DNA from: Pseudomonadota bacterium
GTDB lineage: Bacteria > Pseudomonadota > Alphaproteobacteria > Reyranellales > Reyranellaceae
DNA length: 32,292 bases
Assembly: GCA_018240745.1 (NCBI GenBank)
Contig: JAFEFF010000130.1
Coordinates: 1 to 32,292 of the forward strand
Reading direction: 5' to 3'
This document shows positions 1 to 8,350 of the stretch, piece after piece. Within the stretch, counting starts at the first letter, position 1; every line of letters begins with the position of its first letter. Under the pieces are notes generated by a model. The model saw only the letters and a list, made by a program, of their open reading frames with translations, ran no database searches and had not been told where the DNA came from. The translations under genes were made by a program, and so were the position numbers.

Positions 1-42
1 ACCCCGACCCACATCGTCTCCGTTGCCCGACCACCTCACCTC

Positions 43-122
43 CCCGTTGCTGCGCAACGGGTCCCTTCCTCTCCCCCGCTCACGCGGCGGAGAGGACGAA
101 TGAGGTCGCAACCTCAGTTGCG
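43..122. repeat. Cluster of intergenic hairpins
   Basis: Three inverted repeats lie in a row. CCCGTTGC (43-50) pairs with GCAACGGG (54-61). CCTCTCC (68-74) pairs with GGAGAGG (89-95), with CCGC/GCGG extending the stem inside. CGCAAC (107-112) pairs with GTTGCG (117-122). They could be the terminator of an upstream gene or a dispersed intergenic repeat; the window edge prevents a decision. The rest of 1-321 shows no gene or clear promoter that I can support. Confidence 0.45.
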
Positions 123-321
123 CGAGTTCGCCCCCGGCCCAGGAGGTGTGCGCCAAAATGTCATGGCCCGACTTCGCCCCCCTGGCAGGAAGGCTTGCCG
201 ACGCAACCACCGACTATCGAATTCTGCTTGAGAACACCGGAACGTCAGCCCTGTCGTGCTTGCCGCGCCAGATATGCACAGGCTATGCTTCGTTCACAAA
301 AATGCCTGTAGGGAGGGTGCT

Positions 322-1608
322 ATGGTTGGTGCGTCCCGTAAGTCGCGTAGAGCGTTCCTTAAGCATACCGCGTTCGGTGCCGCCGCCCTGGCCGCGCCCT
401 CCATCGCGACGGCGGCTCCGAAGTCGCTGACGATGATGCATGAAAGCTCGTTCATTCCGCCATTCGACGCCTTCTTCAAGAACAAGCTCGCCGCCGCCTA
501 CGAGAAGGCCACGGGCGTCAAGGTCAACTACGACATCGTGTCGGTCGGCGGCCTGCTGACCCGCGTCACCACCGCGGCCGAGAACGGCACCGGGCCCGAC
601 ATGAGCACCATCGGCTTCAACTGGGCATACCTGTTCGACGAGAAGCTGGTCGACGTGAGCGACATCGCCGCCGAGATCGGCAAGGACTCGGGCGGCTGGT
701 ACGAGAACGCGCAGGAAGCCGTGGTCGTGAATGGCAAGTGGAAGGCGATCCCCTATGCCAATATCGGCCAGCTGATGAACTGGCGCACCGACTGGTTCAA
801 GCAGGCAGGCTACGAGAAATTCCCCGACACGTGGGAGGAGCTGCTGGAGGCCGGCATCAAGCTCAAGAAGATGGGCCATCCCTTCGGCTTCGAGCTCGGC
901 CACGGCTTCGGCGACAACCACGGCTGGCTCTATCCGCTCCTGTGGTCGTACGGCGGCCGCGAGGTCGAGGCCGACGGCAAGACCATCGTGATCGATTCCG
1001 ACGAGACGGCGCGCGCGGTCGACTACTGCCGCCGGCTCTACAAGGAGACCATGCTCGAGGACTGCCTGGCGTGGACCGACGTCAACAACAACAAGGCGTT
1101 CCTGTCGGAACAGATCTCCTGCACCAACAACGCCGAGTCGATCCTGTGGGCGGCCAAGAAGGACTTCCCCGACATGGCCAAGGTGATCGACCAGTCGCAA
1201 AACCCGAAGGGGCCGAAAGGCCGCTTCCACATGCTCAACTGCCAGGCGCACGCGATCTTCTCGCACACGCCCGACAAGCAGGCCGCGAAGGATTTCCTGC
1301 GCTGGCTGATGAAGCCCGAGCAGCTCGGCCCCTGGTACGACATCGCCGTCACCTACTACCAGCCGTTCCTGCACAAGTACGACGACGCACCGATGTGGAA
1401 GGTCGAGCCGCGCAACATCCCCTACCGGGATGCCGTGGCAAGCGCGCACCTGCCGGGCTGGCCGGCGCCGCTCAGCCGGGCGCAAGTGGAGACCATCGCG
1501 AAGTACGTCGTGATCGACATGTTCGCCAAGGCCTGCACGGGCAAGTCGACCAAGGACGTGATCGCCGAGGCCAAGGCGCAGCTGCAGCAGATCTACAAGA
1601 CGGCGTAG
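322..1608 (+). CDS. ABC transporter solute-binding protein, family 1 (sugar type), Tat-exported
   Basis: This is a periplasmic solute-binding protein of 428 residues that should deliver a sugar or sugar-like solute to the two permeases encoded next. The N-terminus carries a twin-arginine motif (SRRAFLK) followed by a hydrophobic stretch and an alanine-rich cleavage region, so Tat export is expected. The start is placed at ATG 322 because GGGAGG (311-316) lies five bases upstream; an in-frame ATG at 256 would put 22 residues in front of the Tat signal. The body has the extracellular solute-binding family 1 pattern, including a WYxxAV...GKWKAIPYAN segment and a tryptophan-rich centre. It is clearly homologous to the second binding protein at 3533, sharing the blocks EVEADGKT and NNNxAFLS. 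The substrate cannot be read from sequence. Confidence 0.9.
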   Translation: MVGASRKSRRAFLKHTAFGAAALAAPSIATAAPKSLTMMHESSFIPPFDAFFKNKLAAAYEKATGVKVNYDIVSVGGLLTRVTTAAENGTGPDMSTIGFNWAYLFDEKLVDVSDIAAEIGKDSGGWYENAQEAVVVNGKWKAIPYANIGQLMNWRTDWFKQAGYEKFPDTWEELLEAGIKLKKMGHPFGFELGHGFGDNHGWLYPLLWSYGGREVEADGKTIVIDSDETARAVDYCRRLYKETMLEDCLAWTDVNNNKAFLSEQISCTNNAESILWAAKKDFPDMAKVIDQSQNPKGPKGRFHMLNCQAHAIFSHTPDKQAAKDFLRWLMKPEQLGPWYDIAVTYYQPFLHKYDDAPMWKVEPRNIPYRDAVASAHLPGWPAPLSRAQVETIAKYVVIDMFAKACTGKSTKDVIAEAKAQLQQIYKTA

Positions 1609-1612
1609 CTGC

Positions 1613-2551
1613 ATGACCGCGCCTTCGCTTGCGTCGGCCCTCGTCCACCGGCGGCCGGCGTTCACGCTCGGCCGCTGGCTGGAGCAGCCCAGCGTGTTCA
1701 GCTGGCTGATGGTGACGCCGCCGGTGCTGTTCCTGGCGGCACTGGTCGGCTATCCGTTCTTCTACGGCATCTGGCTCAGCCTGCTGGACCGGCCGGTCGC
1801 GAGCGAAGGCACGTTCATCGGCCTCGGGAACTACGCCCAGGCCTGGCACGACCCGGTGTTCTGGCAGGTCGTGATCAACACCTTCGTCTACACCGCGGTC
1901 GCCACGCTGCTGAAGATGTTCGGCGGCCTCGGCCTCGCCCTGGTGATGAACCAGGACTTCCGCTTCAAGAACCTGACGCGCGCGCTGCTGCTGCTGCCCT
2001 TCATCGTGCCGACCGTGCTGTCGACCATCGCCTGGCAGTGGATCCTCGATCCCGCCTTCAGCATCGTGAACTGGACGCTGATCGCAACCGGCCTGATCCA
2101 TCCGCCTGGCCCGAGCTGGCTCGGCAATCCGCACCTCGCGATGGGCTCGCTGATCGTCGTCAACGTGTGGCGCGGCCTGCCGTTCTACGCCATCACGCTG
2201 CTGGCCGGCCTGCAGACCATCTCGCCCGAGCTCTACGAGGCGGCGACGATCGACGGCGCCAGCGCCTGGGGCCGCTTCCGCTACGTCACCCTGCCGCTGA
2301 TGAAGCCGGTGATCTTCATCGTCACCATGTTCTCCGTGATCTTCACCTTCGCCGACTTCCAGCTGATCTACGTGCTGACCCATGGCGGCCCGGCCAGTGC
2401 CACCCAGGTGTTCGCCACCTACGCCTTCGACATCGCGATGGGCGGCGGTCAGCTCGGCCAGGGCGCGGCGATCGCCCTCACCATGGTGCCGCCGCTGGCG
2501 CTCCTGATCCTGGCGATGGCGATCTACCTCAGGCCGGACAAGACGACATGA
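1613..2551 (+). CDS. ABC transporter permease, MalF/UgpA type
   Basis: This is an inner-membrane permease subunit of 312 residues with about six hydrophobic segments. Near residues 208-227 it has the EAA loop (EAATIDGASAWGRF followed by a conserved LP), which docks the transporter ATPase in the binding-protein-dependent permease family. It begins four bases after the stop of the upstream binding protein, and its TGA overlaps the next start (ATGA), so the genes are co-transcribed and probably translationally coupled. The N-terminal cytoplasmic part is short, as in UgpA/LacF-type subunits rather than enteric MalF. It should form a heterodimer with the permease at 2548. Confidence 0.93.
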   Translation: MTAPSLASALVHRRPAFTLGRWLEQPSVFSWLMVTPPVLFLAALVGYPFFYGIWLSLLDRPVASEGTFIGLGNYAQAWHDPVFWQVVINTFVYTAVATLLKMFGGLGLALVMNQDFRFKNLTRALLLLPFIVPTVLSTIAWQWILDPAFSIVNWTLIATGLIHPPGPSWLGNPHLAMGSLIVVNVWRGLPFYAITLLAGLQTISPELYEAATIDGASAWGRFRYVTLPLMKPVIFIVTMFSVIFTFADFQLIYVLTHGGPASATQVFATYAFDIAMGGGQLGQGAAIALTMVPPLALLILAMAIYLRPDKTT

Positions 2552-3396
2552 CGGTCGGCGATCGCAACCCCCTCGCGCGCCTGCTCAAGCTCTGGCTGCC
2601 GCTCGGCCTGTCGCTGTTCTTCACGCTGTTCCCGTTCTACTGGATGGCTGTCACCTCGCTGAAGCCGAACCAGGAACTCTACAGCCGGAAGGTCATGCCG
2701 CTGATCGTCCATCACCCGACGCTCAAGCACTATGTCGACCTGCTGACCGAGACCAGCTTCCTCGAATGGACGTGGAATACGTTCATCGTCGCGGCGATGT
2801 CGACGGCGATCTCGCTGATCTTCGGCGCCATGCTCGCCTACCCCCTGGCCCGCATCCGGTTCGCCGGCGCGGCCCTCGTCTCGTTCGCCATCGCCGCGAC
2901 CTACCTGGTGCCGCAGCCGCTGCTGTTCGTGCCGCTCGCCGACATCATCAACAGTCTCGGGCTCGGCGACACGCTGACGTCGGTGATCCTGACCTACCCC
3001 ACCCTGCTGATCCCGTTCTGCGCCTGGCTGCTGCTCGGCTATTTCCGCACCGTGCCGGGCGAGCTCGAGGACGCCGCCCGCATCGACGGCGCGAGCCGGC
3101 TGCAGACGCTGGTCAAGATCGTCCTGCCCCTGTGCGGCCCCGGCTTCATCTCCGCAGGCATCTTCGCCTTCACGCTGGCACAGAACGAGTTCCTCTACGC
3201 GCTGATCTTCCTCACCAAGACCGAGGTCCGGACCGTGCCGGTCGGGGCGATCTCCGAGCTGGTGCGCGGCGACGTCTTCTACTGGGGCCAGCTGATGGCG
3301 GCGGCCTTGCTCGGCTCGATCCCGGTCGCCATCATCTACTCCTTCTTCGTCGAGCATTACGTGGCCGGGCTCACGGCCGGCTCCGTCAAGGGTTGA
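2548..3396 (+). CDS. ABC transporter permease, MalG/UgpE type
   Basis: This is the second inner-membrane permease, 282 residues, with about six hydrophobic segments and the EAA-type loop EDAARIDGAS near residue 173 ahead of a conserved LP. The reading frame is open far upstream, but the ATG at 2548 overlaps the previous stop by four bases and gives the expected MalG-like length and N-terminus. The N-terminal LFFTLFPFYWMAVTSLKPN stretch is typical of this subunit. No nucleotide-binding subunit follows. The importer must use an ATPase encoded outside the window or shared with another sugar transporter, as MsiK/UgpC-type ATPases can be. Confidence 0.93.
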   Translation: MTVGDRNPLARLLKLWLPLGLSLFFTLFPFYWMAVTSLKPNQELYSRKVMPLIVHHPTLKHYVDLLTETSFLEWTWNTFIVAAMSTAISLIFGAMLAYPLARIRFAGAALVSFAIAATYLVPQPLLFVPLADIINSLGLGDTLTSVILTYPTLLIPFCAWLLLGYFRTVPGELEDAARIDGASRLQTLVKIVLPLCGPGFISAGIFAFTLAQNEFLYALIFLTKTEVRTVPVGAISELVRGDVFYWGQLMAAALLGSIPVAIIYSFFVEHYVAGLTAGSVKG

Positions 3397-3437
3397 ACGG
3401 GCGTAAGCGTAGTTCGTAGCGAGAGAGCGTTGTTCTA

Positions 3438-3452
3438 GTTCCAGCGTGGAAC
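3438..3452. promoter_or_regulatory. Small palindrome in the gap before the second binding protein
   Basis: GTTCCA and TGGAAC form a perfect 6-bp inverted repeat with a GCG centre, in the 136-bp gap between the permease and the next binding protein. It may be a regulator half-site pair or a weak hairpin controlling separate expression of the downstream gene. There is no stronger evidence. Confidence 0.25.
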
Positions 3453-3532
3453 CGAGTTGCCTGGCGTAGTTCCCGGCGCACATCACGACGCGTTTCTTTT
3501 TCAAAACCTGCGAAGATCCTCGGGAGGCGACC

Positions 3533-4831
3533 ATGACCCGCATCGCGCGGCGTAATCTTTTGAAGGGTGCCGGCGGCATCGCCGCCATACTGGCAAGCGG
3601 CTCAGGACCGGCGCTTGCGCAGGAGAAGAACGTCCATTGGCTGCGATGGACCGACTTCGTGCCGGCCTCCGACGCCCTGCTCAAGGGCAAGGTCGTGCAG
3701 GAGGCCAAGAAGCAGCTCGGCATCAACCTCAAGATGGAGACGGTCAACGCCAACGACCTGCAGTCGCGCATCACCTCGGCGATCCAGTCCGGCACCGGCG
3801 CCGATGTCATCATGGCCTTCAGCAACTGGCCGCAACTCTACGCCGACAGCGTGGTCGACGTCGGCGACCTCGCCCAGGAGATCGGCAACGCGCAGGGCGG
3901 CTTCTACGACGTCTCCAAGCAGATCGCCACGGTCGGCAACAAGTGGATCGGCGTGCCCTGGACGGTCGGCGGCGGGCTGATCTCCTGGCGCGTCTCCTGG
4001 TTCAAGGAAGCGGGTTACGACAAGTTCCCCGAGACCTGGGACACCTTCCGCGAGGCCGGCAAGAAGCTCAAAGCCAAGGGCCGGCCGATCGGCCAGACCG
4101 CCGGGCATACCTTCGGCGACGCGCCGGGCTGGTGGTACCCGTTCCTGTGGTCGTTCGGCGGCAAGGAGGTCGAGGCCGACGGCAAGACCGTGGTGCTGAA
4201 CAGCAAGGAGACCGTCGAATCGATCAAGTTCGCGGTCGCGCTGTGGAAGGAGACCATGGACGAAGGCGGGCTGGCCTGGGACGACACCAACAACAACCGC
4301 GCCTTCCTGTCCGGAACCATCAGCGCCACCAACAACGGCGCGTCGATCTACATCGAAGCCAAGAAGAAGCCCGACGTCTACCAGACGGAGAAGGGCACGC
4401 CGATGTTCAAGGACATCCAGCATGCGCCCATCCCCAAGGGCCCTGCCGGCCAGTACAACTCGCCCGGCGTCTTCACCGACATGCTGATGAGCTATTCCAA
4501 GAATCAGCCGGCGGCCAAGGAGTTCATTCGCTGGATGCACTCACCGAAAGTGTTCGGCGAGTGGTTCACCTCGCAGCAGGGCTACAGCAGCGGCGCGACG
4601 AAGATGTGGGAAAAGGACAAGGTCTGGGACATCGATCCGGTGCTGGCGCCGTTCAAGGATCTGCCCAACAACGGCCGGCTGGTCGGTTACGCCGGCCCGC
4701 CCAACCGCAAGGCGGCCGAGGTGGTGACCAAGTACATCGTCGTCGATATGTACGCCAAGGCGATCCAGGGCATGCCGGCCGAGGAGGCCGCCAAGTGGGC
4801 CCACGGCGAGGCGGCCAAGGTCTACGTCTGA
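3533..4831 (+). CDS. Second ABC solute-binding protein, family 1, Tat-exported
   Basis: This is a 432-residue periplasmic binding protein with a twin-arginine signal (ARRNLLKG, then a hydrophobic stretch ending PALAQ). ATG 3533 is preceded by GGGAGG at 3522-3527. It is a clear paralogue of the protein at 322: both share the WFKxAGYxKFPxTW, EVEADGKT and NNNxAFLS blocks and end with a VxxKYxVxDMxAKA segment. It lies 136 bp after the permease and has its own leader region, so it may be expressed separately from, or more strongly than, the upstream genes. Two binding proteins sharing one permease pair would broaden the solute range. The substrate is unknown. Confidence 0.92.
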   Translation: MTRIARRNLLKGAGGIAAILASGSGPALAQEKNVHWLRWTDFVPASDALLKGKVVQEAKKQLGINLKMETVNANDLQSRITSAIQSGTGADVIMAFSNWPQLYADSVVDVGDLAQEIGNAQGGFYDVSKQIATVGNKWIGVPWTVGGGLISWRVSWFKEAGYDKFPETWDTFREAGKKLKAKGRPIGQTAGHTFGDAPGWWYPFLWSFGGKEVEADGKTVVLNSKETVESIKFAVALWKETMDEGGLAWDDTNNNRAFLSGTISATNNGASIYIEAKKKPDVYQTEKGTPMFKDIQHAPIPKGPAGQYNSPGVFTDMLMSYSKNQPAAKEFIRWMHSPKVFGEWFTSQQGYSSGATKMWEKDKVWDIDPVLAPFKDLPNNGRLVGYAGPPNRKAAEVVTKYIVVDMYAKAIQGMPAEEAAKWAHGEAAKVYV

Positions 4832-4843
4832 TCGCGAAACGAA

Positions 4844-4871
4844 AAGGCCTCTCGCTCGCGCGAGAGGCCTT
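4844..4871. terminator. Bidirectional rho-independent terminator
   Basis: A perfect 12-bp inverted repeat (AAGGCCTCTCGC 4844-4855, GCGAGAGGCCTT 4860-4871, loop TCGC) lies between the convergent binding-protein gene and rpoH. On the minus strand the stem runs into a T-rich stretch (TTTTCGTTTC), so it fits best as the rpoH terminator. On the plus strand only two T residues follow directly. Confidence 0.85.
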
Positions 4872-4894
4872 CGTAGTTCGACCGCGCTGACCGG

Positions 4895-5824
4895 TCAGCG
4901 GGCGGCGTGCGCCTCGGCCTTCCTGGCCGACTCGGACGCCGCTTCGACGACCATGTTCTTCATCGCCTTCTGCAGCTTGTCGAAGGCGCGCACCTCGATC
5001 TGGCGCACGCGCTCGCGGCTGATACCGTACTTCGACGACAGATCCTCGAGCGTCTTGGGCTCGTCGACCAGCCGGCGCTCGACGATGATGTGCCGCTCGC
5101 GGTCGGTCAGGCCCTTCAGCGCCTGCGCCAGCATGTGCTTGCGTTGCCCGAGCTCCTGGCTCTCGCCGAGGCGGGCTTCCTGGTTGGGCGTCTCGTCGAC
5201 CAGCCAGTCCTGCCATTCCATGTCGCCTTCGGCCTTCACGGCGGCGTTCAGCGAGCTGTCCGGCGCGGCCAGCCGGCGGTTCATGTTCACCACCTCCTCC
5301 TCGGGCACGCCGAGACGGGTGGCGATCTTGGCGACCTGCTCGGGCGAGAGATCGCCCTCCTCGATCGCCTGCATCTGGCCCTTGAGCTTGCGCAGGTTGA
5401 AGAACAGCTTCTTCTGGGCCGCCGTGGTGCCCATCTTCACCAGCGACCAGCTATGGAGGATATATTCCTGGATCGACGCGCGGATCCACCACATGGCATA
5501 GGTGGCCAGCCGGAAGCCGCGGTCCGGGTCGAACCGCTTCACGGCCTGCATCATGCCGACGTTGCCCTCGGAGATGAGCTCGGCGACCGGCAGCCCGTAG
5601 CCGCGGTAACCCATCGCGATCTTGGCGACCAGCCGCAGATGCGACGTCACCAGCTTGTGCGCGGCCTGGGTATCCCCATGTTCCCGCCACCGCTTCGCTA
5701 ACATAAATTCTTCCTGGGGCTCGAGGAGCGGGAATTTGCGGATCTCGGACAGGTAGCGGCTGAGATTGCCCTCCGGCGAGAGGGTCGATGGAAGGGCGGG
5801 AAGGTTTGCGGACGCTGCACTCAT
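4895..5824 (-). CDS. rpoH: RNA polymerase sigma-32 (heat-shock) factor
   Basis: This is the alternative sigma factor that directs core RNA polymerase to heat-shock promoters. The protein has 309 residues, the normal RpoH length. Region 2 contains the GNVGMMQAVKRFDPDRGFR core, and the RpoH box QKKLFFNLR (residues 137-145) separates it from the housekeeping sigma factor. Region 4 ends with the helix-turn-helix ISRERVRQIE near residue 280. ATG 5824 is chosen because a purine-rich AAAGGGGGAA lies just upstream; an ATG eleven codons earlier lacks this. It follows rluD on the same strand, but a consensus-like promoter in the gap suggests its own transcription. Alphaproteobacteria often carry several RpoH paralogues, so this may not be the only one. 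Confidence 0.96.
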   Translation of the reverse strand: MSAASANLPALPSTLSPEGNLSRYLSEIRKFPLLEPQEEFMLAKRWREHGDTQAAHKLVTSHLRLVAKIAMGYRGYGLPVAELISEGNVGMMQAVKRFDPDRGFRLATYAMWWIRASIQEYILHSWSLVKMGTTAAQKKLFFNLRKLKGQMQAIEEGDLSPEQVAKIATRLGVPEEEVVNMNRRLAAPDSSLNAAVKAEGDMEWQDWLVDETPNQEARLGESQELGQRKHMLAQALKGLTDRERHIIVERRLVDEPKTLEDLSSKYGISRERVRQIEVRAFDKLQKAMKNMVVEAASESARKAEAHAAR

Positions 5825-5889
5825 GAGGGTTCCCCCTTTCTCGCGGTGAACGGGCACGTAGCACTCTCGCCCGTTGACTGCTAATTCCG

Positions 5890-5918
5890 ACTCTACAAGT
5901 CGGATATCAGCGGGTCAA
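5890..5918 (-). promoter_or_regulatory. Probable sigma-70-type promoter of rpoH
   Basis: On the minus strand TTGACC (complement of 5913-5918) and TAGAGT (complement of 5890-5895) are separated by 17 bp, matching -35/-10 spacing. The -10 region overlaps a perfect hairpin CCGACT/AGTCGG (5887-5892 and 5898-5903), and CCGACT recurs at 5925-5930. The transcript would have a leader of roughly 60 bases before rpoH. Confidence 0.55.
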
Positions 5919-5952
5919 GTAAATCCGACTAACCCCCTCAGGTATTAGGGGA

Positions 5953-6936
5953 TTACTTAACACTGTTCAGTTCAACCACGAGCCTCGCCATGTCGTACGG
6001 CAATTCTGTGGCGAAGGTCATTTCCCGCCCGGACCGCGGATGCCTGAACTCCAGGACAGCCGCGTGAAGCGCCTGCCTTCCAAAAGATTTCAACGACAGC
6101 GGGCCTGCACTGTTCCGGCGCCGGCCATACACCGGGTCGCCGACCACCGGACAGCCGATATGAGCCAGATGCACCCGTACCTGATGGGTCCGCCCGGTAT
6201 GGAGCCTGGCCCGCATCAGGCTGGCGATCGGAGCCAGGGGCGGCCCGAAACGCTTCTCCAGCCAATATTCCGTCACCGCCCGCTTGCCCGTGGTCTGGCG
6301 GACGGCCATGCGCTTGCGGTCGACCGGATGGCGGGCGATCGGCGCGTCGATCGTGCCCGCCCGGGCCCTCGGCGCCCCCCAGACCAGCGCCTGGTAGATC
6401 CGGGTCAGGTCGTGGGCGGCGAACAGCTTCGAGAGGGCGTGGTGGGTGGCGTCGTTCTTGGCCACCACCATGACTCCGGACGTGTCCTTGTCGAGCCGGT
6501 GGACGATCCCCGGCCGCCGCACGCCGCCGATGCCCGAAAGGCTGTCGCCGCAATGGGCCAGCAGGGCGTTGACCAGCGTCCTGTCGGGGTTTCCCGGAGC
6601 CGGATGGACGACCAGCCCGGCCGGCTTGTCGAGGACCAGCAGGTCGTCGTCTTCGAACAGGATATCGAGAGGCAGTGCCTGCGGCTCGGGCTCGGCCGGC
6701 TCGGGCGCAGGGATGTCGACAATGAAACGTTCGCCCGTTTTGACCTTGCGGGAGGGCTCTTCTACTGTCCGGCCCGATTGGTCTGACGGTTCAGCCAGCG
6801 CCACCCGCCGGCTTTCGATCAGCGCCTTCACGCGGCTGCGCGTGAGGGTCGGCAGGGCGGCCGCGAGCGCGCGGTCCAGCCGTTCGCCGGCAGTGCGCTC
6901 GTCGACGGTCACGATGTGGCGCTGGGCTTCGCTCAT
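5953..6936 (-). CDS. rluD: RluA/RluD family 23S rRNA pseudouridine synthase
   Basis: This enzyme converts specific uridines in rRNA, for RluD those in helix 69 of 23S rRNA, to pseudouridine. It has 327 residues, starting at MSEAQRH. An S4-like RNA-binding region spans about residues 15-75 (RLDRALAAALPTLTRSRVK), followed by the catalytic domain. The family active-site motif HRLDKDTSG is at residues 146-154, with Asp149 as the catalytic residue, and a RLHTGRTHQVRVHLA block follows. The reading frame stays open upstream, but ATG 6936 gives the family N-terminus. It lies upstream of rpoH and diverges from a small membrane protein, an arrangement I recall as common in alphaproteobacteria. RluD rather than RluC is favoured by the S4 region and the context. 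Confidence 0.9.
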   Translation of the reverse strand: MSEAQRHIVTVDERTAGERLDRALAAALPTLTRSRVKALIESRRVALAEPSDQSGRTVEEPSRKVKTGERFIVDIPAPEPAEPEPQALPLDILFEDDDLLVLDKPAGLVVHPAPGNPDRTLVNALLAHCGDSLSGIGGVRRPGIVHRLDKDTSGVMVVAKNDATHHALSKLFAAHDLTRIYQALVWGAPRARAGTIDAPIARHPVDRKRMAVRQTTGKRAVTEYWLEKRFGPPLAPIASLMRARLHTGRTHQVRVHLAHIGCPVVGDPVYGRRRNSAGPLSLKSFGRQALHAAVLEFRHPRSGREMTFATELPYDMARLVVELNSVK

Positions 6937-6945
6937 GAGGTCTTC

Positions 6946-7281
6946 TTGGCGCCCCCTTCCTCGCAGGCTTATGCACCGCTCTGGTTGAAGGTGCTGGTGG
7001 TCGTGATGGGCCTGCTGATCGTGGTGGGCTTCATCGTCGTCGCGTCGGAGATCGCGCGCCGCATGTCTAGCGCCTCCTCCGGTGCCGCGCCATCCGGCGC
7101 CGCCTTCTCCGTGCGCATCGCCCTCCCCTCCGGTTCGCAGGTCGTCTCGGTCGGCCCGGCCGGCGATCGCGTGGCGGTCCACGTCAAGGCTGCCGACGGG
7201 CGGTCCAGCCTGTACATCGTCGATCCGCGCAGCGGAGCCCTGCTCGGTACGGTCGATTTCCCGCCCGGCGCCGCGCGTTAG
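6946..7281 (+). CDS. Small membrane-anchored protein, DUF6476-like
   Basis: This is a 111-residue protein with one strong N-terminal transmembrane helix (LWLKVLVVVMGLLIVVGFIV) and a soluble C-terminal part. The soluble part includes ALPSGSQVVSVGPAGDRVAVHV and a LYIVDPRSG segment reminiscent of a single beta-propeller-like blade. I recall similar proteins beside rluD in alphaproteobacteria under the name DUF6476, with no known function. A TTG start at 6946 is preferred because GAGG (6937-6940) precedes it and it avoids overlap with rluD; an in-frame ATG at 6916 would overlap the rluD start by 21 bases and has no ribosome site. The family name is from memory and not verified. Confidence 0.7.
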   Translation: MAPPSSQAYAPLWLKVLVVVMGLLIVVGFIVVASEIARRMSSASSGAAPSGAAFSVRIALPSGSQVVSVGPAGDRVAVHVKAADGRSSLYIVDPRSGALLGTVDFPPGAAR

Positions 7282-7303
7282 GATAAGTCCCAGGATCAGC
7301 CCG

Positions 7304-8347
7304 ATGAACTTTCGCAGCGACAACGAGGCCGACGCCCACCCGGCGATCATCGAGGCCGTCTCCAAGGCCTTCCGGGCCGGCCCGGTGCATTCGTACGGCG
7401 CCGATCCGTGGACGCAGAAGGTCGAGCACCGGCTGCGCGAGATCTTCGAGAAGCCCGACCTGTGCGCCTACCCGGTGGCGACCGGCACCGCCGCCAACGT
7501 GCTGGCGATCGCCTCCTGCTGCCCGGCGTGGGGCGCGGTGTACTGCCATCCCGCCTCGCACATCGCCGTCGACGAGGCGAACGCGCCGCAGTTCTTCACC
7601 GGGGGCGCCCAGCTCGTCCCGATCGACGGCCCGGCCGGCAAGATCGACCGCCGCAAGCTCGAGGAGGCGCTGGCCCAGCCGGTCTACGGCGTGGTGCACC
7701 ATCCGCAGCCGGCCGTCGTCAGCGTGACGCAGGCCAGCGAATGCGGCGCCGCCTATGCGCCGGAGGAGATCGCCGCGATCTCGACCGCCGCCCGCCGCCA
7801 CGGGCTGAAGGTGCACGTGGACGGCGCGCGCTTTGCCAATGCGCTGGCCTTCGTCGGCTGCTCGCCGGCCGAGCTTTCGTGGAAGGCGGGCGTCGACGTG
7901 CTGAGCCTCGGCGCCACCAAGAACGGCGCGCTCGGCGCCGAGATCGTGATCTTCTTCGAATCGGCCGCCGCCACGGAGTTCGAGTTCCGGCGCAAGCGCG
8001 GCGGCCACCTGTTCTCCAAGATGCGGCTGCTGTCCTCGCAGCTCGACGCCTATTTCAGCGACAGCCTGTGGCTCGACAATGCGCGGCACGCCAACCAGAT
8101 GGCGCGCCGGCTGGTGGCCGGGCTGACGCCGCTGCCGGGCATCTCCCTGCTCTACCCGGTCGACGCCAACGAGATCTTCGTGGTGCTGCCGGCCAGGATG
8201 CACGATGCGCTGCAGGCCGCCGGGGCGCAGTATCATCCCTGGCCGTCCGACCGGCCGGGCGAGCGGGCATTCCGGCTCGTCACGGCCTTCGACACCCAGC
8301 CCGCCGAGATCGATCGCTTCCTCGCCATTGCCAAGTCGAGTGTCTAG
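7304..8347 (+). CDS. Threonine aldolase-type PLP enzyme (beta-eliminating lyase family)
   Basis: This is a pyridoxal-phosphate fold-type I enzyme of 347 residues. It probably cleaves L-threonine or another beta-hydroxy amino acid to glycine and an aldehyde in the cytoplasm. It has the threonine aldolase N-terminus (MNFRSDNEA, close to the family FRSDNxA start) and HVDGARxxNA at residues 171-180, where Asp173 should contact the PLP ring nitrogen. The Schiff-base lysine is expected at Lys206 in SLGATKNGA. It ends three bases before the molybdopterin enzyme begins, so the two are probably co-transcribed, although no metabolic link is obvious. A related amino-acid lyase is possible. Confidence 0.88.
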   Translation: MNFRSDNEADAHPAIIEAVSKAFRAGPVHSYGADPWTQKVEHRLREIFEKPDLCAYPVATGTAANVLAIASCCPAWGAVYCHPASHIAVDEANAPQFFTGGAQLVPIDGPAGKIDRRKLEEALAQPVYGVVHHPQPAVVSVTQASECGAAYAPEEIAAISTAARRHGLKVHVDGARFANALAFVGCSPAELSWKAGVDVLSLGATKNGALGAEIVIFFESAAATEFEFRRKRGGHLFSKMRLLSSQLDAYFSDSLWLDNARHANQMARRLVAGLTPLPGISLLYPVDANEIFVVLPARMHDALQAAGAQYHPWPSDRPGERAFRLVTAFDTQPAEIDRFLAIAKSSV

Positions 8348-8350
8348 TCC

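Noticed and set aside
146..430. Short open frame overlapping the first binding-protein start
   Set aside because: No ribosome site or recognisable domain. It overlaps the well-supported Tat signal coding region in another frame.
5858..5952. Riboswitch or thermosensor in the rpoH leader
   Set aside because: Only one short hairpin is visible and it overlaps the promoter. No ribosome-site-masking helix (ROSE-like) could be drawn.
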